A stretch of 64,000 nucleotides of DNA from Aminipila luticellarii (GCF_004103735.1 NZ_CP035281.1:124001-188000); one strand, 5' to 3'. Counted from the first letter of the stretch, positions 45,782 through 56,101 are shown. Numbers and translations: made by a program. The notes: generated from the sequence alone by a model not told the origin.

Positions 45782-47668
45782 ATGAAAACATATGAGATCT
45801 GGAAAGAATTTTTAACAGAACAGATTCATTTACATAATAGTAATGAAGAGATCAAAAATATAAACCGGCAATTACTTCAAGATCTGGAAGAATGTGCGGC
45901 TCTGGAAAATGCCGGAGAGGAAATCTATGAGCGGTTCTATAAAGATATAGAGTTTGGCACCGGCGGGTTGAGAGGAATTTTAGGAGCGGGTACGAACCGA
46001 TTAAATATATACACGGTGGCGAAGGCGACTCAGGGAATAGCAGATTATATTCGAGCAGGGGAGTACCGGATGGATTCTCCGCTAAGGCAGAAAAAGAATC
46101 AGGCAGGGACTTCCGTTGCCATTTCCTATGACAGCCGCATTTATTCTGAGGTTTTTGCTAAAATAGCTGCGCAGGTATTGACTGCCAACGATATCGATGT
46201 ATATTTATATGAGGAATTGATGCCCACACCGGCTCTTTCTTTTGCTGTAAGGCAGATGGACTGTTCTATGGGCATTATGATCACGGCCAGTCATAACCCG
46301 GCTAAATATAACGGATATAAGGTTTACGACGATTCCGGATGTCAGGTCACCTTGACCGCTGCGGAGAAAATTTTCAGATATATAGAACGGCTGGATATTT
46401 TTACAGATGTTAAATATAGTGGCGGAGATGGTATACTGAATATGCTGGGGGATGAAACGGTCAAAAACTATTTGGATGCGGTGCAGGCTGAGAGCACCTT
46501 ATCTTCTGAGGAAGAAAGAAAGGCTTTAAGCAGGCTGTCCGTAGTGTATACCCCGCTGAACGGCACAGGGAACAAACCGGTACGGGCTATTTTGGAGCGG
46601 ATCGGCGTCACAAAAATTGCTGTGGTGAAGGAACAGGAACTGCCGGACGGCCATTTCCCCACCTGCCCCTATCCCAATCCTGAAAAAAGAGAAGCTCTTG
46701 AACTGGGGCTTGAACTTTGCGGCAGGCTTGCCCGAGAAGCCGCCGCTTCCGGGCAGACCGCAGATATTCCGGATATTCTTCTGGCGACGGATCCGGACTG
46801 TGACAGAGTGGGTCTTGCTGTTTGCGAAAGCAGCGGCAGGGGAGAAGAAGGCAGAAATGGTAAGGCGAAGGAGAGCCGGCCGGTCTACCGGCTTCTATCC
46901 GGCAACGAGGTGGGTGTCCTTCTATTCGATTTTTTGATTAAAAAGAAGGCAGAAACCGGATTAAAAAAGAATCCGTGTGTGATAACCACCATTGTATCCA
47001 CTCGGATGACGGCTGCTATTGCGGCGAAGCATGGAGTTCGGATGATTTTGACGCTGACCGGCTTTAAGTTTATCGGAGAACAAATTGCATTTCTGGAAAA
47101 TGAGAACAGAGAAGCGGAGTTCCTGTTTGGATTTGAAGAAAGCTATGGGTATCTGTCGGGAACCTATGTAAGAGATAAGGATGCGGTGAACGGTTCCATG
47201 CTCATCTGCGAAATGGCGGCGTATTACAAAGAAAAAGGACTGACGCTTGCTGATCGGCTGGAGGAACTGTATCAAGAATACGGATACTTTAAGAATCATC
47301 TGATCGATTTTACTTTTGAAGGCTCAAAGGGCATGGAAATCATGAATCAGCTCATGCAGAGATTCAGAGAAGAACTGCCAAGCCGGTTGATCGGCAGACC
47401 GATTCTGGAAGTAGCAGACTATCAGAAGCAGGAACGGTATTTTCTGAATGAAGACGGACAGCCGTCCGGTTCGGTCTGTATCAATCTTCCCAAGTCAGAC
47501 GTAATAGAAGTGGTGCTGGAAGGAGGAAGCTCCTTTACGGTGAGACCTTCCGGAACGGAGCCTAAAATTAAAATCTATTTATCGGCAAAGGGCAATACAG
47601 CTCAAGAATCTGAAAAGGTTATCGTCGATCTGACAGAAGAATTAACAAAGATAGTTCATCGTAAATAA
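45782..47668 (+). CDS. Phospho-sugar mutase (phosphoglucomutase/phosphomannomutase)
   Basis: 628 residues, somewhat longer than bacterial phosphomannomutases and like the PgcA group. Motifs in order: FGTGGLRGILGAGTNR (N-terminal), the phosphoserine loop GIMITASHNPAKYNGYK, metal-binding LATDPDCDRVGLA, sugar-binding FGFEESYGYLSGTYVRDKDA, and phosphate-binding VRPSGTEPKIKIYL. It interconverts hexose 1- and 6-phosphates for polysaccharide and wall precursors. GGGAGATT lies upstream. hslO follows after 30 bases. Confidence 0.93.
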   Translation: MKTYEIWKEFLTEQIHLHNSNEEIKNINRQLLQDLEECAALENAGEEIYERFYKDIEFGTGGLRGILGAGTNRLNIYTVAKATQGIADYIRAGEYRMDSPLRQKKNQAGTSVAISYDSRIYSEVFAKIAAQVLTANDIDVYLYEELMPTPALSFAVRQMDCSMGIMITASHNPAKYNGYKVYDDSGCQVTLTAAEKIFRYIERLDIFTDVKYSGGDGILNMLGDETVKNYLDAVQAESTLSSEEERKALSRLSVVYTPLNGTGNKPVRAILERIGVTKIAVVKEQELPDGHFPTCPYPNPEKREALELGLELCGRLAREAAASGQTADIPDILLATDPDCDRVGLAVCESSGRGEEGRNGKAKESRPVYRLLSGNEVGVLLFDFLIKKKAETGLKKNPCVITTIVSTRMTAAIAAKHGVRMILTLTGFKFIGEQIAFLENENREAEFLFGFEESYGYLSGTYVRDKDAVNGSMLICEMAAYYKEKGLTLADRLEELYQEYGYFKNHLIDFTFEGSKGMEIMNQLMQRFREELPSRLIGRPILEVADYQKQERYFLNEDGQPSGSVCINLPKSDVIEVVLEGGSSFTVRPSGTEPKIKIYLSAKGNTAQESEKVIVDLTEELTKIVHRK

Positions 47669-47698
47669 ACGATATGTTTAAAAGGAGAAATTTTATAA

Positions 47699-48613
47699 AT
47701 GGGAAAAGCATTAATTGCTATAGATAAAAGTAAAATGTATAGAGTCTATCTGACCATTAGCACAGACATGGTAGAAGAGGCAAGAAAAATTCACAATACG
47801 ACGCCTCTGGCAACTGCGGGGCTGGGTCGTGTTCTGACGGGAGCAGGCCTGATGGGTCTTATGCTTAAAGGGCAGAGAGATAAACTGACCTTGAGCTTTA
47901 CCGGAGACGGTCCTGCGAGACAGATTCTGGCCACAGCGGATGCTGCGGGTAACGTAAAAGGATATATCGCAAATCCCGATGTAGACCTTCCTCTTACGGA
48001 AGCCGGAAAGCTGGACGTTGGCGGATCTCTGGGAGTCGGAGATTTAAAGGTCATCAAGGATCTGGGATTAAAAGAACCGTATATGGGCAGTATTGCTCTT
48101 GTTTCCGGTGAAATTGCAGATGATCTGACGGCGTACTTTTTTATTTCAGAACAGCAGAATTCTTCTGTTGCCTTGGGAGTAAAAGTCGCAAGAGATTTAT
48201 CCGTACTCTGTTCGGGAGGAATGATCATCCAGATGCTGCCCGGATTTGAAGAGGAAGCTGTAGATGCGCTGGAGGAAATGCTGGATAAAATGAAACCGCT
48301 GACCACTTTGATTGAAGAAGTCCTGTTACAAGCTGCGGGGAAAACGGAAGAAGGCCTGTTAGAAGCTTTGATGGCATATATTTTTAAAGATATGCCGGAG
48401 AAATATAGGCCTGAGACGTTAGAATTCAGAGAAATCAAATGGAACTGCGATTGCAGTGAAGAGCGTCTGGAACAGGCGCTGATGACTATTGGCAGAAAAG
48501 ATTTGACCGAAATCCTTGAAGAGGATGGTCAGGCAGAACTGGTCTGTCAATTCTGTGAGAAAAAATATTTTTTTGACAAGAAACACTTGGAAGAAATACT
48601 TTCAAGGATGTAG
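47699..48613 (+). CDS. hslO: Redox-regulated chaperone Hsp33
   Basis: 304 residues, AAAGGAGA before the ATG. The N-terminal substrate-binding domain shows TTPLATAGLGRVLTGAGLM and DLPLTEAGKLDVGGSLG. The C-terminal zinc switch has NCDCSEERL and VCQFCEKKYFF (CxC...CxxC). Oxidation releases zinc and activates the holdase. It lies between pgm and ddl and is co-directional with both. The first 60 or so codons are also present as a broken duplicate at 29050-29233. Confidence 0.96.
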   Translation: MGKALIAIDKSKMYRVYLTISTDMVEEARKIHNTTPLATAGLGRVLTGAGLMGLMLKGQRDKLTLSFTGDGPARQILATADAAGNVKGYIANPDVDLPLTEAGKLDVGGSLGVGDLKVIKDLGLKEPYMGSIALVSGEIADDLTAYFFISEQQNSSVALGVKVARDLSVLCSGGMIIQMLPGFEEEAVDALEEMLDKMKPLTTLIEEVLLQAAGKTEEGLLEALMAYIFKDMPEKYRPETLEFREIKWNCDCSEERLEQALMTIGRKDLTEILEEDGQAELVCQFCEKKYFFDKKHLEEILSRM

Positions 48614-48624
48614 GGGGCATAATA

Positions 48625-49680
48625 ATGATTAAATTAGGCGTCATTTTTGGCGGCAGATCCGGTGAGCATGAGATATCGCTTATGTCGGCCGCATCTGTCA
48701 TAAACGCGCTGGATAAAACGAAGTTCAAACCGTTTTTTTTTGGTATTACCAAGGAAGGCAGATGGAAGCACTTTGAAGGAACCGCTGCGGAAATTGAAAG
48801 CGGGCAATGGGAGAAAACAGCCACAGAATTTAACCCGGGCCGCTTGAAGGAGCTGGTGGATTTTGTGTTGCCCATCCTGCACGGACCGTACGGTGAGGAT
48901 GGAACCATTCAGGGAATGTTTGAAATGTTGGATATTCCGTATGCGGGCTGCGGTGTTTTAGCGTCGGCAGTGGCGATGGATAAGGCTGTGGCGAAGGATA
49001 TCTTTGCAAAGGCGGGTCTGCCGATCTGTAAGCATGCCCTTTCCTATGCGGAGGATTTCACATTAGATAAGGGTAAAGCAGACGAAAAGCGGCTGAAAAA
49101 GGAAGCAGAAAAAATTGAAGCAAAAGTGCCTTATCCTATGTTTGTAAAACCGGCCAATATGGGTTCCAGTGTGGGAATCACTAAGGCAAAGGATCGGGAC
49201 GGCTTGTGCAAGGCACTGATTGAAGCGGCCAAATACGACCGAAGAATTGTGATCGAAGAAGGGCTGGATTGCAGAGAGCTTGAAACCGGCGTGATCGGGA
49301 ATCATCATCCGGAGGCCGCCGCAGTGGGCGAGATATTACCGTCCTCAGAATTTTACGATTACAGAGCTAAATATTTTGACGGAGGCCAGTCCAAGGTCTG
49401 TGTGCCGGCAGATATACCGGAGAAAATAAAAGAAGAAGTGCGGGATATTGCCGTAAGAGCCTATATGGCACTGGACTGTGCAGGATTTTCCAGAGTGGAC
49501 TTCTTCTTGGAGAAAAAGACGGGCAGGGTTTATATAAATGAGATAAATACCATACCGGGATTTACGAAATTCAGCATGTTCTCTAAACTGTGGGAAGAAG
49601 CTGGCGTTCCGTATTCCCAATTGATTGAAAGGATTGTGGATTTTGGTTATGAAAGATATCATGCTAAAAATAGTAGGTAG
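48625..49680 (+). CDS. ddl: D-alanine--D-alanine ligase
   Basis: 351 residues, 11 bases after hslO. ATP-grasp enzyme that makes D-Ala-D-Ala for peptidoglycan. Visible: VIFGGRSGEHEISLMSAASV (N-terminal Ddl signature), LPILHGPYGEDGTIQGMFE, FVKPANMGSSVGITKAKD, and YINEINTIPGFTKFSMFSKLWE. The Tyr/Phe determinant region reads EFYDYRAKYFDGG, consistent with ordinary D-Ala specificity. Its end overlaps the DUF1934 gene by 32 bases. Confidence 0.96.
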   Translation: MIKLGVIFGGRSGEHEISLMSAASVINALDKTKFKPFFFGITKEGRWKHFEGTAAEIESGQWEKTATEFNPGRLKELVDFVLPILHGPYGEDGTIQGMFEMLDIPYAGCGVLASAVAMDKAVAKDIFAKAGLPICKHALSYAEDFTLDKGKADEKRLKKEAEKIEAKVPYPMFVKPANMGSSVGITKAKDRDGLCKALIEAAKYDRRIVIEEGLDCRELETGVIGNHHPEAAAVGEILPSSEFYDYRAKYFDGGQSKVCVPADIPEKIKEEVRDIAVRAYMALDCAGFSRVDFFLEKKTGRVYINEINTIPGFTKFSMFSKLWEEAGVPYSQLIERIVDFGYERYHAKNSR

Positions 49681-50077
49681 GCAGGTCTCAATAGATTCGG
49701 ACAATGAAGATCAGATCGAGTTTGTTACAGAGGGCAAAATCTATAAAAAGGATCAGACAACCTATTTAATATATGAAGAGAGTGAAGTATCCGGAATGCC
49801 CGGATGCAAGACCAGCTTGAAGCTGAAAGGCGATACGATTAAAATGAAGCGTTTTGGAGACAGTGTCGGGCTGGATACGGTGATTGAATTTCAGAAGGGC
49901 AGGCGGTATGAGGGATTTTATGATACGCCTTTTGGAGCTATTGAAATGGAAGTCCTGACCAATGATCTGGTCAATAATCTTACACCGGAGGGGAAAGGTT
50001 CGATTGATATCGACTATCACGTCAGTTTGAAGGGTCTGTCGGAAGGCAGAAGCAAGTTGAATATACAAATTATTTAA
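49649..50077 (+). CDS. DUF1934 beta-barrel protein
   Basis: 142 residues from ATG at 49649, inside the end of ddl; an ATG four codons later is equally possible, and no strong ribosome site helps. A calycin-like beta-barrel family (YwiB type): YLIYEESEVSGMPGCKTSLKL, IEFQKGRRYEGFYDTPFGAIEMEV, and IDIDYHVSLKG. Function unknown in the family. The overlap with ddl indicates translational coupling. Confidence 0.85.
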   Translation: MKDIMLKIVGRQVSIDSDNEDQIEFVTEGKIYKKDQTTYLIYEESEVSGMPGCKTSLKLKGDTIKMKRFGDSVGLDTVIEFQKGRRYEGFYDTPFGAIEMEVLTNDLVNNLTPEGKGSIDIDYHVSLKGLSEGRSKLNIQII

Positions 50078-50144
50078 TACAATGAAATCTGTCAGCAGTG
50101 CGAAAGCACCGGATAGAAGGTTAAAGGGAATTAAAGGGGACACT

Positions 50145-51599
50145 ATGGATAAAAAAATTGTAAAAGTAATCGCCTTTGTCATTGCACTGGCGATGATTAT
50201 CACATCATTTTCTTTTGTTGTATTTCTGCCCTCCGCATTCGCAGATACGGAAAAAGAAGATACGGCTTCTACGGAATACTTAATGGATCGTTTAGTGGAA
50301 ATGCAGAATTACATGGAATTTCTGAACAAATATTATAAAGACAGCGTAGATTACGACAAACTGATGGATGCGGCTATGAAAGGTGCTACCGAAGCACTGG
50401 GGGATCCGTACAGCGTATTCTATACAACAGATGCGGACAGTGAAAAATTTGAAGAAGCTGTATCCGGTGAATATGCGGGCATTGGGGTTACCATGCAGGA
50501 TGTGGACGGAAAACACCAGGTGATTTCGGTAAATGCGGCGGGTCCGGCTATCAAAGCAGGCGTTGAGGTCGGTGACAGGATTATTAAAATAGACGGAAAA
50601 GACACCACCGCCCTAAGCCTGGATCAGCTGGTGCTTCTTATGAGAGGCGAAACGGGAACCAAGGTCGTATTGACCGTAGAAAGGGCAGGACAGCAGAAGG
50701 AAATTTCCATTACCAGAGAGATTGTGACCACAGCATGTGTTTCTTATGAAATGCTGGAGGATAAAATCGGGTACATGCTGATCTCCGGGTTCGATGCAGA
50801 CGTAGCCACTGAATTTAGAATGGCTAAAGCGGCTCTGGTGAATAAAGGCGCAGAAGCTTTAATCCTTGATGTGCGCAATAATCCAGGTGGATACATAAAC
50901 GGAGCCATGGAGATCGCCAATGAGATCATTCCCAGCGGGTATATTTCGCACTTTGTAAATAAAGGAAAGGTTATTGAAAGTGAAAAAGCCACCGGAATTG
51001 CAGGTCCTAAGATGCCGACCGTGCTTCTGGTAAATGAAGAAAGTGCCAGTGCCTCTGAGCTTTTAGCCGGTGCCCTGCAGGATAACAAAGCGGCCACGCT
51101 TGTGGGCACCACTACTTTTGGAAAGGGTGTTGCACAGCAGATGGTTACCTTATCTGCCGGGGATAAAGCCAAGGTCTCCGTGTTTTATTTTGTGACACCA
51201 AATAAAAAGGATATAGATCATGTAGGCATTACGCCGGATTATGTGGTCAGAAACGGCGCCATAGGAAGTGAAGAGGCAAAAGCAAAATATATTACCTTTG
51301 CCCCTATGAGTGAAAAAGACAAACCAACCTTGGGCGATACCGGACTGAATGTTTATGGGGCTCAGCAAAGATTGGCTCTGCTTGGCTATTATACCGGCAA
51401 GATCACCGGGACGATGGACGAAGATACCGCTGCGGCTGTAAAGAAGTTCCAGAAGGATGAAGGCTTGTTTGCCTATCCGGTCATTGATAACTCTACGAAG
51501 AGCAAGCTGGAAATCGGTGCATACGGTCTGGCTTACGGAAATACGAAAAAGGGCGATGATATGCAGTTGGCAAAAGCTGTTGAATTGTTAAAGAAATAA
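50145..51599 (+). CDS. C-terminal processing protease (CtpA-like, S41) with PDZ and peptidoglycan-binding domain
   Basis: 484 residues from the ATG at 50145 with AAAGGGGA upstream. An N-terminal hydrophobic segment (VIAFVIALAMIITSFSFVV) anchors or exports it. A PDZ domain is at about 105-185 (GIGVTMQDVDGKHQVISV), the S41 protease core at about 200-390 with the Ser nucleophile in VNEESASASELLAGAL and Lys in TTTFGKGVAQQ. A C-terminal peptidoglycan-binding domain is at about 410-475 (LNVYGAQQRLALLGYYTGKI). It cleaves proteins outside the membrane, often in sporulation or wall remodelling. Probably the last gene of the ddl cluster. Confidence 0.94.
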   Translation: MDKKIVKVIAFVIALAMIITSFSFVVFLPSAFADTEKEDTASTEYLMDRLVEMQNYMEFLNKYYKDSVDYDKLMDAAMKGATEALGDPYSVFYTTDADSEKFEEAVSGEYAGIGVTMQDVDGKHQVISVNAAGPAIKAGVEVGDRIIKIDGKDTTALSLDQLVLLMRGETGTKVVLTVERAGQQKEISITREIVTTACVSYEMLEDKIGYMLISGFDADVATEFRMAKAALVNKGAEALILDVRNNPGGYINGAMEIANEIIPSGYISHFVNKGKVIESEKATGIAGPKMPTVLLVNEESASASELLAGALQDNKAATLVGTTTFGKGVAQQMVTLSAGDKAKVSVFYFVTPNKKDIDHVGITPDYVVRNGAIGSEEAKAKYITFAPMSEKDKPTLGDTGLNVYGAQQRLALLGYYTGKITGTMDEDTAAAVKKFQKDEGLFAYPVIDNSTKSKLEIGAYGLAYGNTKKGDDMQLAKAVELLKK

Positions 51600-51611
51600 A
51601 GAAATAGGCGG

Positions 51612-51644
51612 AAAGGATACCTTCACATGTTAAAGGTATCCTTT
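51612..51644. terminator. Bidirectional terminator between ctpA-like and Ca2+-ATPase genes
   Basis: AAAGGATACCTT/AAGGTATCCTTT perfect 12-bp stem, 9-base loop, T-rich flanks on both strands. Confidence 0.9.
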
Positions 51645-54332
51645 TCTTCCGTTCATCCGGATAATAACCTTTCGAATCATGTCTACAGGAACTACGGAGA
51701 AGGCCAGTAAAAGCACCATCTGTAATTCCCAAAAAGTTAGACCGGCGGTACGGAAAACAGAGCCGCCAAAGTAAATCAGCAGGAGCTGAACCACACAGAT
51801 CAGAGAAATAATGGCAATGAATGCTTTATTTCCCTTTAAATGGGCCAGCAGATTCAGCCTGTAAGTGCGGGCGTTAAAGCTGTTGAATATACTGGCAAAG
51901 ATGAACAGGCTGAAAAAAGCCGTCATAAAATAGCTCATTCCTTCATATCCGCGGAACAATCGGTGAAATACGGGAAGCTTTAAAAACAACAGGCATAAAA
52001 CAGACGTATAGGTTCCCGTAAAAAGAATTTGATTCCACATATATTTGTTAATGATGACCTCATCTCTCCGCTTCGGCGGTTCTTTCATGTATTCCTCCAG
52101 AGGAATTTCCCCGGAAAAGGCCAGTCCCGCCAGCGTATCCATAACCATGTTGATCCAAAGCATCTGAATCACAGTGACCGGTGTGTCGACTCCGAGGAAA
52201 GGCCCTACGATAGACACAATGACCGCACATAAGTTTACCGTAAGCTGAAAAACAATAAACTTTCGGATACTTTTAAAAATAGTCCGCCCATATAAAATCG
52301 CTTTGGCAATGGACTGAAAGTTATCGTCCAGAATCACAATATCACTGGCTTCTTTTGCGATTTCCGTACCGCTTCCCATGGAAAAACCTACATCTGCTTT
52401 TTTTAAAGCAGGTGCGTCATTTACTCCGTCTCCCGTCATCCCGGCAACCAGTCCCATTTCCTGAGAAACCTTGATTAGGCGGCTTTTGTCCGAGGGCAGA
52501 GCACGGGCCACAACTCGCAGCTGCGGCAGAGCACGTTTAAGCATATCATCGCTCATAAGGGATAGCTCGCTGCTCGTCATCACTGCCGAGGGCTCCCCTT
52601 CCCGAATCAGATGTGCTTCTCTGGCTATGGCGGAAGCCGTATCTTTATTATCCCCGGTTATCATGACTACCTGTATGCCGGCTTTGGTCACCTGACGGAT
52701 GGCACTGACTGCCTCCGGCCGGATTTCATCCCGTATGCCAAAGATACCGATTAACGTCAGATCGTGGAATCCATCCCCGCTGTTTTCCGGAGAATCGCTT
52801 GCAGCAACCGCCAGCAGACGGATCGCCTTAGAGGATAACTGGCTTAGGGTCTGATTTAAGGCGGATAGATTGACGGAATGCTGCGTATGGCCGTATTCAT
52901 CATAATATTTGGTGCATTTGGGCAGAATTTTTTCCGGTGCGCCTTTTATAAGGGTAAGGGGAACCCCCTTATTTGCTATAGTAACAGCAGAATATTTGTT
53001 GGTGCTGTTGAAAGGAAGCTTTGAGAGCACCTTGATATTTCTCGGGTCGATGACGGAATGCTCCATGCTGAATTCCAGTAAGGCACGTTCTGTGGAGTTC
53101 CCGCCAATGACAGTTTTGTGACCCTTTTTTAAGGAGAGAGCCGCTGTTGTATTATAAACAGAGGAAAGCTCCAGCAGACTGTAAAGTTCTCTTTTGTTTA
53201 CAATTTGTGACGGATTGTATTCGGTATTCTTTCCGCTGATAAAAGAAACGACTTGAAGCTTGCCCTTGGTAATGGTTCCGGTCTTGTCTGAAAACAGGAT
53301 ATTTAAGCTGCCGGAGGTTTCAATTCCTACTAATTTTCGGACTAAAACGTTGTCCTTTAACATTTTTTTCATGTTAGAGGATAAGACTACCGTAATCATC
53401 ATGGGAAGCCCTTCCGGCACGGCTACTACGATTACTGTAATAGCCAGCGTCAGCGCATGAAGAAGAGCGGGAACGATGGCAGAAGGCGTCTGAATGACTT
53501 CCAGAGTTCTGCTCATATTATATCCCTGATCCAGAATTAGGGAATTGAACAGATCTGCTATAGCCACCACTGCCGCCGCCGCATATCCGAAGGTACTGAT
53601 CAGCTCCGCCAGATTTTTCAGTCGGTGTTTAAGCGGGCTGTCTCTAGTCTCATCCTGCACTTCATGGGCGATATGGCCGTAAAAGGTATGCAGACCTACA
53701 CTTGTAATCTGCATGATACCTTCTCCGGAGCAGACGACGCTGCCCCTGAAAAGCTTGTTTGGCTGCATGAAATCTACGGCGGATTGATTTGAAGCGGATG
53801 AGCTGCTTCCCTGCGGAATTTTCAGCACTTCTTTAGCTTCTCCGTTCAGAGCAGACTGATCCACGTACAGCTCTCCAGATAGGATCAATCCGTCAGCCGG
53901 AATTTTTTCACCGGCCTGCAGCAGGACATAATCGCCGGTCACCACATCATTCACCGGCAATTCCAGCAGTCCGGCAGCTCGTTTTACTCTGCAAAAAGTC
54001 GCATCCGCTTCTTCTTGCAGTTTTTCAAAAGCGGATTCACTTCCATATTCAGATAAAGTGGATACGAAGGTAGCCAGGAAAATGGCGATAGCAATTCCCG
54101 CCGACTCATACCAATTAAAGTTATGTAAGAGCAGAACCACATTAACGGCTAAGGCTATTAACAGAATTTTAATGATGGGATCATTAAAATTCTGGATAAA
54201 CTGTTTCATAAATTGATTTTTCTTCCGCTGGCCTAATTGATTGCTTCCATGCTTGTCTCTGGATAAGGCGGTTTCTTCTTCCGTTAGTCCCACAAGAGAA
54301 TCCAATGTTACATTGCCTGAGTTTAACAACAT
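51630..54332 (-). CDS. Calcium-translocating P-type ATPase (PMCA/PMR1-like)
   Basis: 900 residues; GGAGGTG 8 bases before the ATG. P2-type ATPase order: N-terminal cation-ATPase domain, actuator motif SALNGEAKEV (TGES-like, with NGEA), ion-binding helix ITVIVVAVPEGLPMMITVVLS (PEGLP), phosphorylated Asp in LFSDKTGTITKGK, nucleotide-binding KGAPEKI, TGDNKDTA and TGDGVNDAPALKKADVG, and C-terminal transmembrane cluster. Pumps Ca2+ (possibly Mn2+) out of the cell. The usual TGES is not exact here, a minor oddity shared by some PMCA-type bacterial pumps. Monocistronic. Confidence 0.94.
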   Translation of the reverse strand: MLLNSGNVTLDSLVGLTEEETALSRDKHGSNQLGQRKKNQFMKQFIQNFNDPIIKILLIALAVNVVLLLHNFNWYESAGIAIAIFLATFVSTLSEYGSESAFEKLQEEADATFCRVKRAAGLLELPVNDVVTGDYVLLQAGEKIPADGLILSGELYVDQSALNGEAKEVLKIPQGSSSSASNQSAVDFMQPNKLFRGSVVCSGEGIMQITSVGLHTFYGHIAHEVQDETRDSPLKHRLKNLAELISTFGYAAAAVVAIADLFNSLILDQGYNMSRTLEVIQTPSAIVPALLHALTLAITVIVVAVPEGLPMMITVVLSSNMKKMLKDNVLVRKLVGIETSGSLNILFSDKTGTITKGKLQVVSFISGKNTEYNPSQIVNKRELYSLLELSSVYNTTAALSLKKGHKTVIGGNSTERALLEFSMEHSVIDPRNIKVLSKLPFNSTNKYSAVTIANKGVPLTLIKGAPEKILPKCTKYYDEYGHTQHSVNLSALNQTLSQLSSKAIRLLAVAASDSPENSGDGFHDLTLIGIFGIRDEIRPEAVSAIRQVTKAGIQVVMITGDNKDTASAIAREAHLIREGEPSAVMTSSELSLMSDDMLKRALPQLRVVARALPSDKSRLIKVSQEMGLVAGMTGDGVNDAPALKKADVGFSMGSGTEIAKEASDIVILDDNFQSIAKAILYGRTIFKSIRKFIVFQLTVNLCAVIVSIVGPFLGVDTPVTVIQMLWINMVMDTLAGLAFSGEIPLEEYMKEPPKRRDEVIINKYMWNQILFTGTYTSVLCLLFLKLPVFHRLFRGYEGMSYFMTAFFSLFIFASIFNSFNARTYRLNLLAHLKGNKAFIAIISLICVVQLLLIYFGGSVFRTAGLTFWELQMVLLLAFSVVPVDMIRKVIIRMNGRKGYL

Positions 54333-54496
54333 ATAAATTCACCTCCAGATTAAGAGTATTCAGACAAGCTGTGAAATAGTACTACAGCATGAAATCCCTC
54401 CAAAAAAACAATAGATTATTACTTTTAAATTACAATGGTGCATGGTATAATAGTGGCTGTTGTTTAAAAAAAGAAGCTTAGGAAGAGGTGAGGACC

Positions 54497-56011
54497 ATGA
54501 ATAAAGTAGGGTTTAGTGCAGAGAAATATATTGAGGAACAGTCACAGCACATTTTGGAAAGAATTAATGCGGAGAAGTGTGAACGGCTGTATCTGGAATT
54601 TGGCGGCAAGCTGGTTCACGACAAGCATGCCATGAGAGTTCTGCCCGGATTTGACGAAAATGCAAAAGTAAAATTATTGGAAAAAATGAAAGACCATGCA
54701 GAAATCATCATCTGTATTTATGCGGGTGATATTACAACGAATAAAACACGTCAGGACTTTGGTATTACATATGATTTAGAAGTCCTCCGTTTAATTGATA
54801 CATTCAGAAAATATGATCTGTCCATTAACAGTGTAGTCGTGACCCGATATGAAGAACAGCCGGCGGTAGATATGTTTATTAACAAATTGAACCGCAGAGG
54901 AATCCGAACTTATAAACACAAATTTACGAAAGGCTATCCCACGGATGTAGAGGTTATCGTGAGTGAAGAGGGATACGGAGCAAACCCATATATCGAGGTG
55001 ACAAAGCCTCTGGTGGTGGTCACAGGTCCGGGCGGCGGAAGCGGAAAGCTTGCGACCTGTCTTTCTCAGCTCTATCACGACAACAGGCGCGGAGCAAAAG
55101 TCCGATATGCTAAATTTGAAACCTTTCCCATTTGGAATCTGCCTTTAAAGCATCCTGTCAATGTGGCATATGAAGCAGCCACGGCAGATCTGAAGGACGT
55201 TAATATGATCGATTCCTTCCATCTGGAAGCATACGGAGAAAAAGCCGTAAACTACAACAGAGATCTGGAGGTTTTCCCAGTGGTGAAACGAATCATTGAG
55301 AAGATAACCGGAGAAGAGTCCGAATATCAGTCCCCTACGGATATGGGCGTAAACCGGGCCGGTTTTGGGATCATCGATGACGAGGTCTGTAAAGAGGCCG
55401 CCAGACAAGAGATCATCCGTCGGTATTTTATTGCCGAATGTAACTATAAGAAGGGGAAGATCGACGGGGGCGCATTGGAAAGATGTAAGCTTTTAATGGA
55501 CGACCTGGGTCTTAAGCCACTGGACAGAGCCGTGGTTCAGCCTGCCAGAGACTATGCCGAAGGCAAGAGGAATTGTGATCCAAGGTATGAAAATGTGGTG
55601 GTCATGGCTATCGAGATGTCGGACGGTAAGTTCATAACCGGCAGAAGCTCCCGAAGAATGGTTGCGGCGGCCGCTGCTGTGCTGAACGCCATCAAATATC
55701 TGGCGGGTATTGCGGATGATATGCCGCTCATTTCCCATACTGCACTGGAAGCGATCCAGCACCTCAGAAAAGACATCTTGAATCAGGATCGATCCAGCTT
55801 GAACTGCGAAGAGATTTTAAGTGCTTTGACGATTTCAGCTACGACCAACCCGCCGGCTGAGATTGCTGCGGAAAAGCTGCTTCTGCTGAAGGGGTGCAAG
55901 GCGCACTGTACAGCCATTTTAAGTGATAAGGACGAACAGCTATTAAATTCTTTGGGTCTTGATGTGACTTGCGATCCGGAATATGTAACAACGAACTTGT
56001 ATTTTGGCTAA
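54497..56011 (+). CDS. DUF1846 domain protein
   Basis: 504 residues from ATG at 54497 (GAAGAGGTGAGG upstream; GTG at 54488 is an alternative). A DUF1846-family protein: [54 protein letters not shown] (a P-loop-like Gly-rich segment) and [22 protein letters not shown]. The family is widespread in Firmicutes; structures show an ATP-grasp-like/P-loop arrangement but the reaction is not established. Monocistronic, with its own terminator. Confidence 0.93.
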   Translation: MNKVGFSAEKYIEEQSQHILERINAEKCERLYLEFGGKLVHDKHAMRVLPGFDENAKVKLLEKMKDHAEIIICIYAGDITTNKTRQDFGITYDLEVLRLIDTFRKYDLSINSVVVTRYEEQPAVDMFINKLNRRGIRTYKHKFTKGYPTDVEVIVSEEGYGANPYIEVTKPLVVVTGPGGGSGKLATCLSQLYHDNRRGAKVRYAKFETFPIWNLPLKHPVNVAYEAATADLKDVNMIDSFHLEAYGEKAVNYNRDLEVFPVVKRIIEKITGEESEYQSPTDMGVNRAGFGIIDDEVCKEAARQEIIRRYFIAECNYKKGKIDGGALERCKLLMDDLGLKPLDRAVVQPARDYAEGKRNCDPRYENVVVMAIEMSDGKFITGRSSRRMVAAAAAVLNAIKYLAGIADDMPLISHTALEAIQHLRKDILNQDRSSLNCEEILSALTISATTNPPAEIAAEKLLLLKGCKAHCTAILSDKDEQLLNSLGLDVTCDPEYVTTNLYFG

Positions 56012-56040
56012 AATCTGATATATTAAAAGAAAAGCATAAG

Positions 56041-56066
56041 AAGGCTGTCCGTTGAGACAGCCTTTT
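56041..56066 (+). terminator. Terminator after the DUF1846 gene
   Basis: AAGGCTGTC-CGTTGA-GACAGCCTT hairpin followed by TT; short but GC-rich. Confidence 0.8.
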
Positions 56067-56101
56067 ACCGTGACAGCCTCAGAAAGGAGGAAACAGACCG
56101 T

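Larger units (their letters stand above)
41554..47883 (+). repeat. Right arm of the 6.3-kb inverted duplication (native context)
   Basis: Matches 29050-35367 in reverse complement. Here the genes at both edges (SPOCS/LysM and hslO) run on intact into unique sequence, so this arm is the native locus. It contains errors of its own: the DxD-protein gene is broken in this arm but intact in the left one. Confidence 0.95.
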
